Shown: positions 9,784 through 18,300 of the stretch, in pieces
Position numbering within the stretch: position 1 is the stretch's first letter
Layout of the letters: each line of letters starts with the position of its first letter
Assembly (NCBI GenBank): GCA_002348265.1
Contig: DEAT01000069.1
Coordinates: 37,802-101,801, forward strand
Length of the DNA: 64,000 nt
Direction of reading: 5' to 3'
From: Gemmatimonadales bacterium UBA2975
GTDB taxonomy: Bacteria; Gemmatimonadota; Gemmatimonadetes; Longimicrobiales; Gaopeijiaceae
Made by a program: the position numbers and the translations under genes
The notes under the pieces: model-generated
Databases searched by the model: none
Seen by the model: the letters and a program-made list of their open reading frames with translations, nothing else
What the model was told of the DNA's origin: nothing

Positions 9784-10697
9784 ACACCGCGGACGCAGCT
9801 TCGCCGAATACATTGGGCCCTTTCGAGATCTCACAATTAATGCTTACTGCTACAGCCAATGGTGGTAGCGCTGCATCAGGTACCCTCGTCGGCGCATCGG
9901 ACCACAACTTGCTCGGTGGACGTATCGCTCTCGTATGTAACCCTGGGGATGAACTGTCACGAACGGGGGCTCTTGGATCGACCCGACTTAATGAAGCGGG
10001 GTTCGCAGAGCTCATGACGGCAATCGGTGACAAGCGTGCGAAGGACGGAATCCGAACACTCGAAGTGAACAACGAGAAATTTGAATTTTATGTTGAAATC
10101 CGTCGTCCCATCCGTGAACTCGTAGTGGTCGGTGCCGGACACGTGGCGCAGCCTATGGCACACATAGGAGCCTTGCTCGGCTACCAAGTCACCGTCCTCG
10201 ACGACCGCCCAGATTTCGCTACTCGTGAACGCTTCCCAGATGCCCAACGCCTTGTGCGCACCGACTTCACGGACCCATTTGCAGAAGTAACACTCCACGA
10301 GCGGTCTTACCTCATACTCGTCACACGTGGGCACAAGTATGACTATGAGTGTCTGATACGTGCTCTGAGGACGAACCCACGTCCTGCCTATATCGGAATG
10401 ATAGGAAGTCGCAGAAGGGTACGCGCAACGTATCTCCAGCTTCTCGAGGAGGGTATTGATCGAGAACTTCTCGCGAGTATCCATGCCCCAGTCGGCCTCG
10501 ATATCGGAGCTGAAACCCCCGAGGAAATTGCAGTCTCCGTTGCAGCAGAATTGATCATGCTGGACCGCGGAGGCATTGGGTCCTCACTTAGGGATCTAGA
10601 ACGAGTTACAAGTCGCTTCTTTAGGGATCCGAATCTCAGTCAGGGCGAAAACGAGGGCGGGCGGCACGAAGGACAATTCAACGAAACGGACACATGA
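9780..10697 (+). CDS. XdhC family protein, Rossmann (C-terminal type) half
   Basis: A 305-aa protein matching the Rossmann part of XdhC/CoxI proteins, which deliver sulfurated molybdenum cofactor to xanthine dehydrogenase-type enzymes. The dinucleotide motif VVVGAGHVAQPMAHIG starts at about residue 115 and VTVLDDRPDFA follows. The conserved C-terminal segments GMIGSRRRV and DIGAETPEEIAVSVAAELI are present. The first 100 residues are not the usual CoxI N-terminal domain, which is instead encoded by the next gene. TTG start with GGTGGAAAGA upstream; its 3' end overlaps the next gene as ATGA. Confidence 0.85.
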   Translation: MNTADAASPNTLGPFEISQLMLTATANGGSAASGTLVGASDHNLLGGRIALVCNPGDELSRTGALGSTRLNEAGFAELMTAIGDKRAKDGIRTLEVNNEKFEFYVEIRRPIRELVVVGAGHVAQPMAHIGALLGYQVTVLDDRPDFATRERFPDAQRLVRTDFTDPFAEVTLHERSYLILVTRGHKYDYECLIRALRTNPRPAYIGMIGSRRRVRATYLQLLEEGIDRELLASIHAPVGLDIGAETPEEIAVSVAAELIMLDRGGIGSSLRDLERVTSRFFRDPNLSQGENEGGRHEGQFNETDT

Positions 10698-11080
10698 CCT
10701 ACGAAGACGACAAAACACTGGCCGAAGCACTCAAGACAGCTCGAGAGGAAGGCAGAGTATGTGCACTTGCCACCATTGTCGGTACGCGAGGATCAACACC
10801 GAGAAAAGTAGGAGCCCGAATGTTAGTTGATCCAAAAGAAGGCCTGACGGGAACAATAGGAGGCGGATGTGGAGAAGCGGAAGTGATTGAATCAGCGTAT
10901 CGAGTCCTTAAGACCGGATTCGCTGAACGAGTTCGTGTCGACCTGACCGAAGACTTCACGACATGGAGTCCTGCTGTGTGCGGTGGGGTCATGGACGTGT
11001 TCGTAGAACCTGTGGAAGTCCAGACAGGCGACCAAGAACAACTATCTAAAGAGTCTCGGACGCGAGCCCCAAACCGGTGA
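10694..11080 (+). CDS. XdhC/CoxI N-terminal domain protein
   Basis: A 128-aa protein consisting of the XdhC_CoxI domain alone. The conserved stretches are GTRGSTPRKVGARMLV, the glycine-rich GTIGGGCGEAEVI and the cysteine motif AVCGGVMDVFVEP near residue 95. In canonical XdhC this domain precedes the Rossmann domain in one chain; here it is a separate gene placed after it. The Cys residues suit sulfurated cofactor handling. It overlaps both neighbours (ATGA upstream, GTGA downstream), so the complex is likely made stoichiometrically. Probably functional as a split protein, not a fragment. Confidence 0.82.
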   Translation: MTYEDDKTLAEALKTAREEGRVCALATIVGTRGSTPRKVGARMLVDPKEGLTGTIGGGCGEAEVIESAYRVLKTGFAERVRVDLTEDFTTWSPAVCGGVMDVFVEPVEVQTGDQEQLSKESRTRAPNR

Positions 11081-11616
11081 AGGCCAACCCACGGGTTGCA
11101 ATCCACTACAAGCGCCCTCCGAACCGTGTTCGTATCTACGACCAAAGGATCGTTCACGAAGAAAAAGATGTAATCGTGACCTTATCTCAGCCTATCGAAT
11201 CTGAAGTCACTATGCGGCACGATGGCAACATTATGCTTGAACAGGGTTCACTCGCACTTTGGTTCACCTTCCCAGACGTATGGCATGATATCGGTCGCTT
11301 TCACAGAGCTGATCGGACATTCACGGGACTGTACGCCAACATTCTAACGCCCCCGGTAATTGACGGCCCCATATGGCACACCACAGATCTGTTCCTAGAC
11401 GTTTGGCAGACACCCGAGGGGGAGACTCTACTTCTAGATGAAAACGAGTTCGCGGATGCCAAAAAGATGGAACTGATAGACCTCAAGACAGCCAACCGCG
11501 CTTGGGAAGAAAGTCAAAAGATCCTGTCAGACGCCGCTCTTGGGGTCTGGCCACCCAACTGCGTCCGAGAATGGAGCCTAGAACGAGCTCTAACGATGTT
11601 GGGTAGCGACCTCTGA
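11077..11616 (+). CDS. DUF402 domain protein (nucleoside phosphate hydrolase-like)
   Basis: A 179-aa protein resembling the DUF402 family, which includes metal-dependent nucleoside di/triphosphatases and FomD, a hydrolase of cytidylyl-phosphonate esters. The family's acidic cluster is seen around residues 105-130 (DLFLDVWQTPEGETLLLDENEF). GTG start overlapping the upstream stop (GTGA). Being coupled to MocA-like and XdhC genes, it might act on a cytidylylated intermediate or by-product of molybdopterin cytosine dinucleotide metabolism; that is speculation from context and from FomD chemistry. Last gene of the operon. Confidence 0.72.
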   Translation: MKANPRVAIHYKRPPNRVRIYDQRIVHEEKDVIVTLSQPIESEVTMRHDGNIMLEQGSLALWFTFPDVWHDIGRFHRADRTFTGLYANILTPPVIDGPIWHTTDLFLDVWQTPEGETLLLDENEFADAKKMELIDLKTANRAWEESQKILSDAALGVWPPNCVREWSLERALTMLGSDL

Positions 11617-11688
11617 GCACAACCCGCAGAATCGTCCGGACATCCTCTGCCTACATCACTCTCTCAGATGGATGAATCGAGTCTGAAT

Positions 11689-11709
11689 CTCTTAATGTCC
11701 ACTTAAGAG
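11689..11709. terminator. Candidate hairpin between convergent genes
   Basis: CTCTTAA and TTAAGAG form a 7-bp stem with a 7-base loop between the convergent DUF402 and thioredoxin genes. No clear U-tract on either side, so this is only a possible bidirectional terminator. Confidence 0.35.
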
Positions 11710-11738
11710 TAGCCCAGCCCCTTCAGTCGCAAACGTGA

Positions 11739-12482
11739 TTAGTTAGAGCCGTCCTCGGACTCAGTCATTTGATCGATCGCCACCGAGATGCTCTGGAAGT
11801 CATTAGAGTTCAACCGGCGTAGCTCACCGCTCGCGTTGACCATTACCGTTGGGGTACCATTGACCCCCATGCGAGCACCTAGCTCCATATTAGCTGTCAC
11901 CACGTCAGCATATTTCTCACTGTTGAGACATGCCTCGAACGCCGCTCCATCCATTCCGACCTCCTCGGCGTAATCCTCGAAGGCACTGGCTGGCATAGTT
12001 GCGGCCGCCCAACGGGATTGGTTCCGAAAGAGTGTCTCATGGTATTCCCAGTAACTATCCTGCTCTCCGGAGCAGCGTGCAGCTCGTGCTGCCAAAAATG
12101 CATTGGGGTGAATCGAAATCAGCGGAAAGTCGTAGTAGACGAACTTCACCTCCCCCGAGGCCACCAAGGTCCCCTCAAGTTGAGGCTTGACCGACAATGC
12201 AAACGCACCGCAACCCGGGCACTGGTAGTCTCCGAACTCGACCACAGTGACTAGAGCTTCTGGGTCTCCCAGCGTCACGCCCTGCGCTAGTTCGACTAGG
12301 GCTTCATCGTCAGCCAAATCAAGCTCAACCGGCGCAGTCACAGCTGAGCTGAGCATGCTATTTCCAACATTGAATCCGACCACACCAATACCGATGACAG
12401 CAACAGCACCAAAGATGTAATAGAAACGCTTCATATCGGACTGTGTTTCGCGGGCAACCCGCCGGTCTTCGCCTCTAGACAC
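11739..12482 (-). CDS. DsbA family thiol:disulfide oxidoreductase, membrane-anchored
   Basis: A 247-aa thioredoxin-fold protein of the DsbA/BdbD type. An N-terminal membrane anchor spans about residues 20-43, so the enzyme faces the periplasm. The active site is C88-P-G-C91 within DYQCPGCGAFA, and the cis-proline loop is GTPT in the NGTPTVMVN segment. It should oxidise or isomerise disulfides of exported proteins, which are abundant in this window. The GTG start is supported by AAAGGAG six bases upstream. The gene stands at the end of a - strand run with a 157-base upstream gap holding no gene. Confidence 0.87.
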   Translation of the reverse strand: MSRGEDRRVARETQSDMKRFYYIFGAVAVIGIGVVGFNVGNSMLSSAVTAPVELDLADDEALVELAQGVTLGDPEALVTVVEFGDYQCPGCGAFALSVKPQLEGTLVASGEVKFVYYDFPLISIHPNAFLAARAARCSGEQDSYWEYHETLFRNQSRWAAATMPASAFEDYAEEVGMDGAAFEACLNSEKYADVVTANMELGARMGVNGTPTVMVNASGELRRLNSNDFQSISVAIDQMTESEDGSN

Positions 12483-12639
12483 GTTTTACTCCTTTGAGAG
12501 ACTCGGCAGTCGGGCCGGTCTAGTGATCTCCAACCTTATCGAGTTGGAGCCTGCCTAATGAATTACGCGCAACAAGATGTTCCTGCTTCAATGCAGGATC
12601 AAGGAATCCTGTATTGGTCGCTCCTTCCGGCAGGATACT

Positions 12640-13323
12640 CTACTGAAGAAGAAGATCCAAGACAGCCGATGTCGAGGATAGATCCTCCAACAAATAATCG
12701 GGCTCGCACCCTCCAAGTTCCTCTACCGAAAAAGATCCAGTGGCCACGGCCATGGTCTTTGTCCCTCCCACTTGCCCACACTGTACATCTCGCGGCGTGT
12801 CTCCCACCACAACCGCTTTATCACTTGTAACGGTATCACCCCAAAGGTCACGAGCTCTAGCCACCGCTATCGCTGGGAGTTTATCACGGTTCATGTGATC
12901 CGAACCGTAGCTCCCGAAAGTAAACCATTCCCAAAGTTCTCCTGAAGCGAGCTTTAGCCTAGCACCCCCAACCACGTTTCCGGTCAGCAGTCCTAACCCT
13001 ACATCATCATATTTGGAAAGCGCACTCAAAAGCTCTGTTACACCCGGCAATACTCGGACAGGGTTTTTGGGAAGCCGAGTTTCCAGATAATCCAAGTAAC
13101 GATTAAAGAGTTCCTCGAGCCTACCCTCAATTTCGTTCTCGGGAGTTCCGGTGCTCTTGAGGAGTTCGCGAACTATCTGAGGGTCGGTCTTTCCAGCAAA
13201 GCTCACATTCTCGAAATCACCAGCAGTACCGTAGACCTCGTGCATTGCATCTACAAAAGAGCTCTTCGCGGGACCTCCAGAGACTAGGGTCCCGTCGATA
13301 TCAAAGAGGATGATCCGATGCAT
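12640..13323 (-). CDS. HAD superfamily hydrolase (phosphoglycolate phosphatase-like)
   Basis: A 227-aa haloacid dehalogenase-type phosphatase. Motif I is FDIDGTLV (nucleophile D8, acid/base D10), the cap is helical, motif II is at LLTGN and motif IV at VVGDTPRDVQCG. Length and cap type match phosphoglycolate or pyrophosphate phosphatases, but the substrate is open. It lies 53 bases downstream of the threonine dehydratase gene and may be co-transcribed with it and gyrA. Confidence 0.85.
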   Translation of the reverse strand: MHRIILFDIDGTLVSGGPAKSSFVDAMHEVYGTAGDFENVSFAGKTDPQIVRELLKSTGTPENEIEGRLEELFNRYLDYLETRLPKNPVRVLPGVTELLSALSKYDDVGLGLLTGNVVGGARLKLASGELWEWFTFGSYGSDHMNRDKLPAIAVARARDLWGDTVTSDKAVVVGDTPRDVQCGQVGGTKTMAVATGSFSVEELGGCEPDYLLEDLSSTSAVLDLLLQ

Positions 13324-13376
13324 TGTCTACGAGACGAGAGCCTTTTCGCAGATTAGTGAGAACCGAACACTCAAGA

Positions 13377-14375
13377 CTAGGTAGCCCCTAAGGGCGTAGC
13401 CGGGCACTCAGCAATTTCCGCCAGCATTCCATGGTTCCCCCCCGAGATCACCACCGCAACTCTTCCACCCTCACACTTCACTCTAGCGGAGAGGAGAGCC
13501 GCGGTAGTCGCGGCGCCACTATACTCCACAACAAGTTTGTGCTTGTGCACTAGCATCGTCGCTGCATCACGAATCGATTCATCATCGACGGTAACCACAT
13601 CATCCATGAGGTCGTTCGCATGTTCGAATGTGAGTTGTCCTGCAATGACAGGCTTGAGTCCGTCGGCAATGGTCTCGACCTTAGGGAGCAAAATGGGCGA
13701 TCCATTGTCGAGGGCCCTTCGCATTGATGCCGCACCCTCGGGCTCTATCCCAATTACCTTGGCCGAAGGAAGTATTCGCTTCACGGCCGCTGCAACGCCG
13801 CTCGCGAGACCACCTCCACCAATTGGTGCGAGTACCATGTCGACGTCCTCCCAGGCACGAGCGACCTCAAGACCAACGGTCCCCTGGCCAGCGATGATAT
13901 GACGGTGGTCAAATGGAGGGACTATAATGAGGCCCTCCTCCTCCGCGATAATTTCAGCACGTTGCATTCGCTCAACCGATGTCGTGCCCTCCAACACTAT
14001 TTCCGCACCGAGCCTCTCTGCTCCGTCACGCTTCACCTGTGGCGCATCAGTCGGCATCACCACCACGACCCGGACATCGCGCAATTTACCCGCAAGAGCT
14101 ACCGCCTGTGCATGATTACCAGATGAATAGGTGATGATTCCGTTGGCGACCTGATCATCTGAAAGCTGCGATACGAAGTTGTACGCACCACGGATCTTGA
14201 ATGACCCTGTTCTCTGCAGGTTCTCACACTTTAATCGAACCTGGGCACCGACCTTCTCCGACAGAACATCGGCAGGAATGAGCGGGGTAGGCACGATGAC
14301 CCCATTGAGCCTTTTGGCCGCTGACTCAATCTCGGTCAACCCAACCAGACCCCTACCTTGTAATACGTCACTCAC
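13377..14375 (-). CDS. Threonine/serine dehydratase (PLP-dependent)
   Basis: A 332-aa fold-type II PLP enzyme. The Schiff-base lysine is K60 in [12 protein letters not shown], the [10 protein letters not shown] substrate loop follows, and the phosphate-binding loop is GGGGLASG. It deaminates threonine or serine to 2-oxoacids. There is no C-terminal ACT regulatory domain, so it resembles the catabolic/short form (TdcB-like) or a serine racemase more than feedback-inhibited IlvA; the exact substrate is uncertain. The GTG start overlaps the gyrA stop codon (GTGA), implying translational coupling to gyrase. Confidence 0.87.
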   Translation of the reverse strand: MSDVLQGRGLVGLTEIESAAKRLNGVIVPTPLIPADVLSEKVGAQVRLKCENLQRTGSFKIRGAYNFVSQLSDDQVANGIITYSSGNHAQAVALAGKLRDVRVVVVMPTDAPQVKRDGAERLGAEIVLEGTTSVERMQRAEIIAEEEGLIIVPPFDHRHIIAGQGTVGLEVARAWEDVDMVLAPIGGGGLASGVAAAVKRILPSAKVIGIEPEGAASMRRALDNGSPILLPKVETIADGLKPVIAGQLTFEHANDLMDDVVTVDDESIRDAATMLVHKHKLVVEYSGAATTAALLSARVKCEGGRVAVVISGGNHGMLAEIAECPATPLGAT

Positions 14376-16930
14376 GATTCTTTTTCGCTAGAGCCGCCAG
14401 CTTCCTCCTGCTCCGTAACTGGGCCGGCTACGTCATCTACCGCGGTTCCTTTGTCGATCTCTAATTCTTCATCGTTTTCTTCGTCCATAATCACCCGGGC
14501 CACATCCATAACCACGTCGCCCTCATCGAGATTCACGAGCCTAACACCCTGAGTCGCACGACCTATCACCCGGATCTCTTCTACCCGCTGACGATTTACG
14601 ACTCCATTTCGCGTAATAAACATCAGCTGCTCATCATCCGAGACGGCCCTGACCGCCACGACCTGGCCCGTTTTTTCGGATACCTTGAGGTTGATTACCC
14701 CGAAGCCACCTCTCTTCTGCAAGCGATACTCGCTGATGGGTGTGCGCTTACCAAGCCCGTGCTCGGCCACCACTAGCACGGTAGAATCTCCCTTTGATAC
14801 CACCATACCGACAACCTCATCCCCTTCGCGGAGCTTTAGCCCCCGGACACCTCCCGTCGCCCTTCCCATCGGTCGCGCATCAGCTTCATTGAAACGGATC
14901 GCCATTCCTTTGCGGCTAGCCAGTAGAATCTCGTCCTCTCCCGAAGTCACCCGGACTTCAATCAGCTCGTCACCTTCGTTTATGTTGATCGCGTTTAGGC
15001 CAACGGTTCGTACGTTTCCGTACGCGGACAAAGCAGTTTTCTTCACAATTCCTTTGCGAGTACCGAAGATCAAGTAGCTGTCTTCACTGAACTCTCGTAC
15101 CGGAACGACGGCGGCAATCTTCTCGTCCGCCTCAAGGTTCAAGAGGTTCACGATCGGCTTACCGCGTGAAACTCTGCTGCCTTCGGGAATTTCCCACACC
15201 TTCTTCCAATAGCATTGCCCTCGGCGTGTGAAGATCATTAGATAGTCATGCGTGGATGCCACAAAAAGATGCTCAACGAAATCTTCTTCTTTCGTATCCA
15301 TCCCCCGCAGGCCTCTGCCACCCCGTCGCTGCGCCCGATAGGTATCGACCGGCAATCGCTTCACGTAACCCTGGTGGGAAACCGTAACGACCATGTCTTG
15401 CTCGACTATCAAGTCCTCGACATTGAACGACCCTACGGCGTGGGTAATCTCAGATCGCCTTTCATCACCGTACTTTTTATCGACCTCAGCCAATTCATCC
15501 TTGAGGATGCCTAAGCGGACCTCTTCGGACTCTAGGATACGACGAAGCTCTGCTACAAGTTCGCGGACCTCCCTAAGCTCCTCTTCGAGCTTTTCGATTT
15601 CTAAGCCCGTAAGTCGCGCAAGGCGCATGTCCAAAATGGCTTTGGCTTGGCGCTCTGAGAGCTCGAACGACTCCTGCAGTTGTGCGGATGCAGTTTCGGC
15701 ATCTTTCGAACCGCGAATGATCTTGATCACTTCATCGATGTTGTCGACGGCGGTTCTGAGACCTTCGAGGATGTGCTCTCGCTCGACTGCTCTCCTAAGG
15801 TCGTACTCACTTCTGCGTACAATGACCTCAAGCCGGTGATCGATGAAATGCTGTAGGGTCTCACGTAGAGACATCACCTTCGGGACCCCGTCCACTAGGG
15901 CTAGAAGGATCGTGCCAAAAGTCGACTGCATCTGCGTGTGACGGTACAGACGGTTCAGTACAATCTCAGGAACCGCATCACGCTTAAGCTCAACAACAAT
16001 GCGCATTCCTTCGCGGTCAGACTCATCTCGAAGATCACGAATGTCGGGCAGCTTCTTGTCGCGGACCAGCTGGGCAATCTGCTCGATCAGACGAGACTTG
16101 TTGACCATGAACGGGATCTCGGTGATAACGATCCGCTCACTGTTGGCATCGATCTGTTCAATACTCGCACGCGCACGCATGACGATGCGACCACGGCCAG
16201 TACGATAAGCGTCGCGAATACCCTCGCGGCCACAGATGAAACCACCGGTTGGAAAATCTGGTCCAGTGACTAAACCCTCTAGCTCTTCTTGGCCAAGATT
16301 AGGATCATCGATCAACGCCGTAGTAGCCGCGACGACTTCACGCAGGTTATGAGGCGGGATGTTAGTGGCCATCCCCACCGCAATTCCTGACGAACCATTG
16401 ATGAGAAGGTTCGGGACCCGCGCTGGAAGGACCGTAGGCTCTTGGTGGCTCCCGTCGAAGTTATCGGCGTAGTCGACTGTCTCCTTCTCAATATCCGCAA
16501 GCAGTTCTGTCGCTAGCTGCTTGAGACGTGCTTCGGTGTATCGATATGCCGCGGCAGAATCGCCATCAACAGACCCGAAGTTCCCCTGCCCGTCTACAAG
16601 CGGATAGCGGAGAGAGAAATCCTGTACCATACGCACCATCGAGTCGTAGACAGCAGAATCGCCATGTGGGTGGTATTTCCCTAACACCTCACCCACCACG
16701 GTAGCGCTCTTCTTATAGGCGCGACCTGGATTCATGCCCGCCTGACTCATCGCATACAAAATCCGACGGTGGACGGGTTTCAGCCCATCACGTACATCGG
16801 GAAGGGCTCGCTGCACAATGACGCTCATCGAATAATCAATGAACGACTCTCTCATTTCGTCTTCTAAGAGGCGAGCCAGAACAGTCTGCCCACCTCCGTC
16901 GCCACCTACGAACTCCAGCTCGTCACTCAT
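14372..16930 (-). CDS. gyrA: DNA gyrase subunit A
   Basis: Subunit A of type II topoisomerase, 852 aa. The catalytic tyrosine is Y131 in AYRYTEARL. The quinolone-determining region reads [15 protein letters not shown] with Ser92 and Asp96, the susceptible-type residues at the positions of E. coli S83 and D87. The C-terminal beta-pinwheel carries the GyrA box QRRGGRG near residue 535, distinguishing it from ParC, and an acidic tail ends the protein. AGGAAG precedes the ATG. gyrB is not in the window. The 259-base upstream gap holds no gene; an inverted repeat (CGCTCGC...GCGAGCG, 17005-17038) lies in the leader. Confidence 0.96.
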   Translation of the reverse strand: MSDELEFVGGDGGGQTVLARLLEDEMRESFIDYSMSVIVQRALPDVRDGLKPVHRRILYAMSQAGMNPGRAYKKSATVVGEVLGKYHPHGDSAVYDSMVRMVQDFSLRYPLVDGQGNFGSVDGDSAAAYRYTEARLKQLATELLADIEKETVDYADNFDGSHQEPTVLPARVPNLLINGSSGIAVGMATNIPPHNLREVVAATTALIDDPNLGQEELEGLVTGPDFPTGGFICGREGIRDAYRTGRGRIVMRARASIEQIDANSERIVITEIPFMVNKSRLIEQIAQLVRDKKLPDIRDLRDESDREGMRIVVELKRDAVPEIVLNRLYRHTQMQSTFGTILLALVDGVPKVMSLRETLQHFIDHRLEVIVRRSEYDLRRAVEREHILEGLRTAVDNIDEVIKIIRGSKDAETASAQLQESFELSERQAKAILDMRLARLTGLEIEKLEEELREVRELVAELRRILESEEVRLGILKDELAEVDKKYGDERRSEITHAVGSFNVEDLIVEQDMVVTVSHQGYVKRLPVDTYRAQRRGGRGLRGMDTKEEDFVEHLFVASTHDYLMIFTRRGQCYWKKVWEIPEGSRVSRGKPIVNLLNLEADEKIAAVVPVREFSEDSYLIFGTRKGIVKKTALSAYGNVRTVGLNAININEGDELIEVRVTSGEDEILLASRKGMAIRFNEADARPMGRATGGVRGLKLREGDEVVGMVVSKGDSTVLVVAEHGLGKRTPISEYRLQKRGGFGVINLKVSEKTGQVVAVRAVSDDEQLMFITRNGVVNRQRVEEIRVIGRATQGVRLVNLDEGDVVMDVARVIMDEENDEELEIDKGTAVDDVAGPVTEQEEAGGSSEKES

Positions 16931-17189
16931 GCGCGTGTTCTTCCTGTCGAGCGCTCAAGCGAGCTGCTCGATGGTCTTTTGCCGGAACTCTGGAATCAGG
17001 CAAGCGCTCGCTCCTCAATGGGCCATCCCCGGCGAGCGAGGAGGCGTTGTCGGGGGGTATTTCAAGAGTACTCTGAACTCTCTGTAAAATAACCCTTTTC
17101 GAGCCTCTCACCAAGCGAAGTTTGCACTTATCTCACCTAGAGTAAACCCTTATATCACAATGGTTTTTCATGTCTTCGCACCCCTCGAC

Positions 17190-18206
17190 TCACGCGACTG
17201 CCACGAAGTCCTCTCCCTCGACCAAGCCTGCCTCCTCCAAAAGCACCTCTATCCTAGCCCTGGCTCCATATTGGCCCACCGCAGCAGCATGAAGTGGGCC
17301 GTGGATCCGAAGGGCCTCTTTGACGCCTAAAACCGGGGCTCCATGGATCTCCTGACCAATTTTTCGGGGGTCGAGCTCAACAAACGCCACCACTCCAATT
17401 CCGAAATCCTGGGCGGCCCGTGCGAACGATTTCCCTACTGGGCCGGCTCCCCAGACGATTACGTCACGCGCGTCCTTGAGTGGGCCAAGGCAAAGATAAT
17501 GAACCCGGCACCGCAGAAACGCTTCGGGCTTGTAACGATGGTCTGTCCGAGACAAGCGATCGGTATCTTCCCGCCACTGATGGAGCACGTCAGGGACATT
17601 TGCGAGCCGGTGCCCCGCAAGATGCATTCGTAAAATCAGGTCGTAATCCTCTGGCCACCCGTGATCTTGGTATCCACCCACGGCATCGACTACGTCTGCC
17701 CGAAGGAAAAACGTGGGGTGAGCCAGCGGACACTCGACCCATACCGCACGTGCAACATCCTCGTGCGACCTCACGGAATTGAGCCAGTTCTCGTATCGAC
17801 GCGCGCCTGCTCTGACGACCGAATTGGGGAAATACCGCACTCCACAGCCACAGCCAGCCACTGTGGGCTCGTCCATGAGCAGAGCCCACTGAAGGGCAAA
17901 GCGCCTTCGGTCAGCGATGTCATCCGCATCCATTCGGGCAAGATACCGAGCGCGCGCTTGTGCCCTTGCTATCTCGAGCGCATCGACGATTCCTCGAGGT
18001 CTGCTTCGGAACAACCGAATTCTTTGGTCATCCGAAGCCCAGCGCTCCAAGTGATCCCAGGTACCGTCTGTCGAGCCGTCATCCACAACAATCACCTCAA
18101 AGTCATCGAAGATCTGAGTGACTAGTGACCTCATAGCCTCATCCAAATGCTTTACGCCGTTACGAACAGGCATGAGGACGCTGACGGCTGGAGAATCTCT
18201 GGTCAT
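17190..18206 (-). CDS. Glycosyltransferase family 2 with C-terminal Rossmann-like extension
   Basis: A 338-aa protein. The GT-A domain (about residues 1-230) starts SVLMPVRNGVKHLDEAM, with DDGSTDGTW for nucleotide binding and a DxD-type metal site in ARMDADDIADRRR near residue 92. From about residue 250 a second segment begins VIVWGAGPVGKSFARAA, a dinucleotide-binding signature found fused to some glycosyltransferases and sugar-modifying proteins. It probably adds a sugar to an envelope glycan. No other polysaccharide genes flank it; gyrA lies downstream and uvrA upstream on the same strand. Confidence 0.85.
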   Translation of the reverse strand: MTRDSPAVSVLMPVRNGVKHLDEAMRSLVTQIFDDFEVIVVDDGSTDGTWDHLERWASDDQRIRLFRSRPRGIVDALEIARAQARARYLARMDADDIADRRRFALQWALLMDEPTVAGCGCGVRYFPNSVVRAGARRYENWLNSVRSHEDVARAVWVECPLAHPTFFLRADVVDAVGGYQDHGWPEDYDLILRMHLAGHRLANVPDVLHQWREDTDRLSRTDHRYKPEAFLRCRVHYLCLGPLKDARDVIVWGAGPVGKSFARAAQDFGIGVVAFVELDPRKIGQEIHGAPVLGVKEALRIHGPLHAAAVGQYGARARIEVLLEEAGLVEGEDFVAVA

Positions 18207-18300
18207 GGGAACACCCGTCCAAAATCTGACTTCTGATCACCTACCTGATGAAGATGTGATAGGTCTTGCCGCATAAACAGGATATCGCTGGGCTTCGACC

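Noticed and set aside
12558..12830. 90-aa frame on the + strand
   Set aside because: Mostly overlaps the end of the HAD phosphatase on the other strand and has no recognisable domain or signal.
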